This document shows, piece after piece, positions 62,533 through 64,000 of a DNA stretch of 64,000 bases (within the stretch, counting starts at the first letter, position 1; each line of letters starts with the position of its first letter). Below the pieces are notes generated by a model. That model was not told the origin of the DNA and did not search any database. It saw only the letters and a list, made by a program, of their open reading frames with translations. The stretch spans positions 372,001 through 436,000 of the forward strand of contig CAWAED010000001.1 in the NCBI GenBank assembly GCA_963781105.1, read 5' to 3'. The translations under genes and the position numbers were made by a program. Origin of the DNA: Palsa-295 sp963781105 (GTDB lineage Bacteria; Acidobacteriota; Terriglobia; Acidiferrales; UBA7541).

Positions 62533-63519
62533 ATGGGAACCGCTCCGCGAATGGTCAGTGCCGGCGCGCCTCCGCAGGTCGCGCCCGAGTTTTGCGCCGA
62601 AGTAGTGGTAGGGCTCAGTCAACCGGGACAGAAAGAGCTGCCTTCGAAATATTTGTATGACGAAGTCGGCTCGGCCCTCTTCGATGTGATCTGCCTTTTG
62701 CCGGAATATGGGCTTAGCCGCGCCGGGATGCGCCTGTTGCAGCGCCATTCGCAGGAAATCGTGTCGCTGCTGCCCCAACCGGTCATCGTCGCGGAGTTGG
62801 GTAGCGGTAGCGGGCAGAAGACGCGGCTCTTGCTGGAGGCGCTTTCGCGGCGCCAGAGGGTCCACTACTATCCGATCGACATTTCGGGCACGGCACTTTC
62901 GCGTTGCGAGCGCGAAATCGGCCAGATTGATCGAGTCAGCATCGTCGGTTTTGAACGCGCGTATCTCGACGGCCTGCAGGAAGTCTCCGCGAGGCGCAAC
63001 GAGGGGGAACAGATTCTCGTGTTGTTCCTGGGCAGCACCATTGGAAACTTCGATCGTCCGGCGGGCGATCAGTTCCTACAAGAAGTCCGGGCGATATTGC
63101 GCGCAGGCGATTCGCTTCTGCTGGCGACGGACTTGGAGAAACCGGTATCACAATTGTTGCTGGCCTACGACGACCCCGCGGGCGTCACTGCCGCGTTCAA
63201 TATGAATCTGCTGGCGCGCATCAATCGCGATCTCGGCGGGGATTTTGACCTGAAGCAATTCCGGCACCTGGCGCGCTACGACGAAGCCGAACGGCGCGTC
63301 GAAATGCACCTGGTATCGAAGGCTTGGCAGCGCGTGACGATCCGCGAGGCGGGATTCCGGTTCCATTTGCGGGAAGGCGAGACCATCTGGACTGAGAGTT
63401 CGCACAAGTACAACCCGCAAGACGTGATTCAGATGGGTGCGCGAACGGGATTTCGCTGCGTGCAGCAATGGTGCGACACCGAGTGGCCTTTCGCGCAGAA
63501 CCTCTTCTTTGCTGTGTGA
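62533..63519 (+). CDS. egtD: L-histidine N-alpha-methyltransferase
   Basis: 328 residues. LPSKYLYDEVGSALFDVICL then LPEYGLSRAGMRLL is the EgtD N-terminal signature; SAM-binding VAELGSGSGQKTRLLLEALS; FLGSTIGNFDR; C-terminal ETIWTESSHKYNPQDV. Makes hercynine, the EgtB substrate. Ribosome site GGAGG overlaps the egtB end. Confidence 0.95.
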   Translation: MGTAPRMVSAGAPPQVAPEFCAEVVVGLSQPGQKELPSKYLYDEVGSALFDVICLLPEYGLSRAGMRLLQRHSQEIVSLLPQPVIVAELGSGSGQKTRLLLEALSRRQRVHYYPIDISGTALSRCEREIGQIDRVSIVGFERAYLDGLQEVSARRNEGEQILVLFLGSTIGNFDRPAGDQFLQEVRAILRAGDSLLLATDLEKPVSQLLLAYDDPAGVTAAFNMNLLARINRDLGGDFDLKQFRHLARYDEAERRVEMHLVSKAWQRVTIREAGFRFHLREGETIWTESSHKYNPQDVIQMGARTGFRCVQQWCDTEWPFAQNLFFAV

Positions 63520-63588
63520 TATTTAATTCCGCCACGATCTGCCGAATCGCGAACCGCCCGCGCCGGATGTGCTATATTTTTCCGCCTG

Positions 63589-64000
63589 ATGACTAGAGCC
63601 CAAAAGAAAACGGCAAAAAAGAAGTCGGTTACGAAGAAATCGCCTGCGATCGCAAGGACTGCGGGACGTGCTCGTGGAAACGGCTTGGCGTTTGGGCGCG
63701 GGCCTAATCCGGCGCGCGTTGCCGCCATTCTGCGGGGATTGCAAGAAGCGTATCCGGAAGCCACCTGCGAGTTGAAGTACGACAATGCGTTCCATCTCTT
63801 GATTTCGACGATTCTTTCGGCACAGTGCACGGATGTGGTCGTCAACCAGGTGACCGAGAAACTTTTTCGGAAGTATCCGGATGCTCAGGCGCTTGCTTAC
63901 GCGAACCCCGCCGAGCTGGAAAAAGAGATACGGCCCACCGGATTCTTTCGCAATAAAACCAAATCCATCATGGGCGCGAGCAAGAAACTCCTCGAGGATT
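63589..64000 (+). CDS. nth: Endonuclease III, N-terminal part (window ends)
   Basis: 137 residues visible from ATG 63589. A basic Lys/Arg-rich leader (about 40 residues) precedes ILRGLQEAYPEATCELKYDN, FHLLISTILSAQCTDVVVNQ and IRPTGFFRNKTKSI. The helix-hairpin-helix, catalytic Lys/Asp and Fe-S cysteines lie beyond base 64000. DNA glycosylase/AP lyase for oxidised pyrimidines. Confidence 0.93.
   Translation, partial: MTRAQKKTAKKKSVTKKSPAIARTAGRARGNGLAFGRGPNPARVAAILRGLQEAYPEATCELKYDNAFHLLISTILSAQCTDVVVNQVTEKLFRKYPDAQALAYANPAELEKEIRPTGFFRNKTKSIMGASKKLLED

Overview
The window looks like a chromosomal segment of a soil-type Acidobacteriota (inference). It shows signal-peptide TPR proteins, an rnc-lepB cluster, a relic of the large 'ADOP' type of ABC permease, PagL, a GMC oxidoreductase and an EgtB/EgtD pair, with GC-rich coding. 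No 16S rRNA gene is present, so the lineage is not proven.

Backbone, left (1-6322). All protein genes are on the minus strand: an ECF sigma factor overlapping its zf-HC2 anti-sigma factor, two exported TPR proteins, RNase III and signal peptidase I (cut by the window edge). The backbone ends in a plus-strand tRNA-Ala(GGC).

Genomic island (6304-43243, about 36.9 kb). The last 19 bp of the tRNA-Ala recur at 43225-43243. A tyrosine integrase lies just inside the left end, and ACTGTTGCCA-type repeats sit inside both ends. The island is composite. (i) 6.4-16.4 kb is ICE/plasmid-like: integrase, HTH and RHH proteins, a 131-bp inverted-repeat structure, a replication-relaxation-like protein, a translationally coupled operon of unknown small proteins, a frameshifted VirB11/TrbB ATPase and an AbiE toxin-antitoxin pair. 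(ii) 16.6-24.2 kb is a redox module (cNMP-domain FAD oxidoreductase, SDR, Old Yellow Enzyme, alpha/beta hydrolase, PEP-mutase-like enzyme) apparently tied together by a GlxA/AraC regulator through a shared operator found at two promoters. (iii) 24.84-31.1 kb is a probable nitric-oxide-response cassette (Crp/Fnr regulator, RIC/ScdA, NnrS, cupin, cytochrome b-molybdopterin fusion, HPP protein) flanked by 107-bp direct repeats; the right copy is fused to the 5' half of a tRNA-Arg. (iv) 31.1-37.1 kb holds a GH79 glycosidase, an M20 amidohydrolase, a TRIC channel and gene debris. (v) 37.2-40.4 kb carries yggX, an ATP-grasp enzyme and a radical SAM protein whose apparent stop is very probably selenocysteine (CUAEP tail, with a SECIS-like hairpin 12 nt downstream). 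(vi) 41.3-42.9 kb has a possible TraB-like protein and a DDE transposase next to attR.

Backbone, right (43.3-64 kb). PagL, a beta-CASP MBL nuclease, a TPR protein, an aminotransferase, a Slt transglycosylase, a cupin, tmRNA, a CheY-like regulator, a peroxiredoxin, an amino-acid permease, a GMC oxidoreductase, AmiC-type amidase and GerMN lipoprotein-like pair, RNase PH, RdgB, EgtB-EgtD and a partial endonuclease III.

The strongest candidate for something little described is the selenocysteine radical SAM/ATP-grasp pair. Next are the truncated tRNA 5' halves inside the island (two sharing the same D-arm change) and the repeat-flanked NO cassette.
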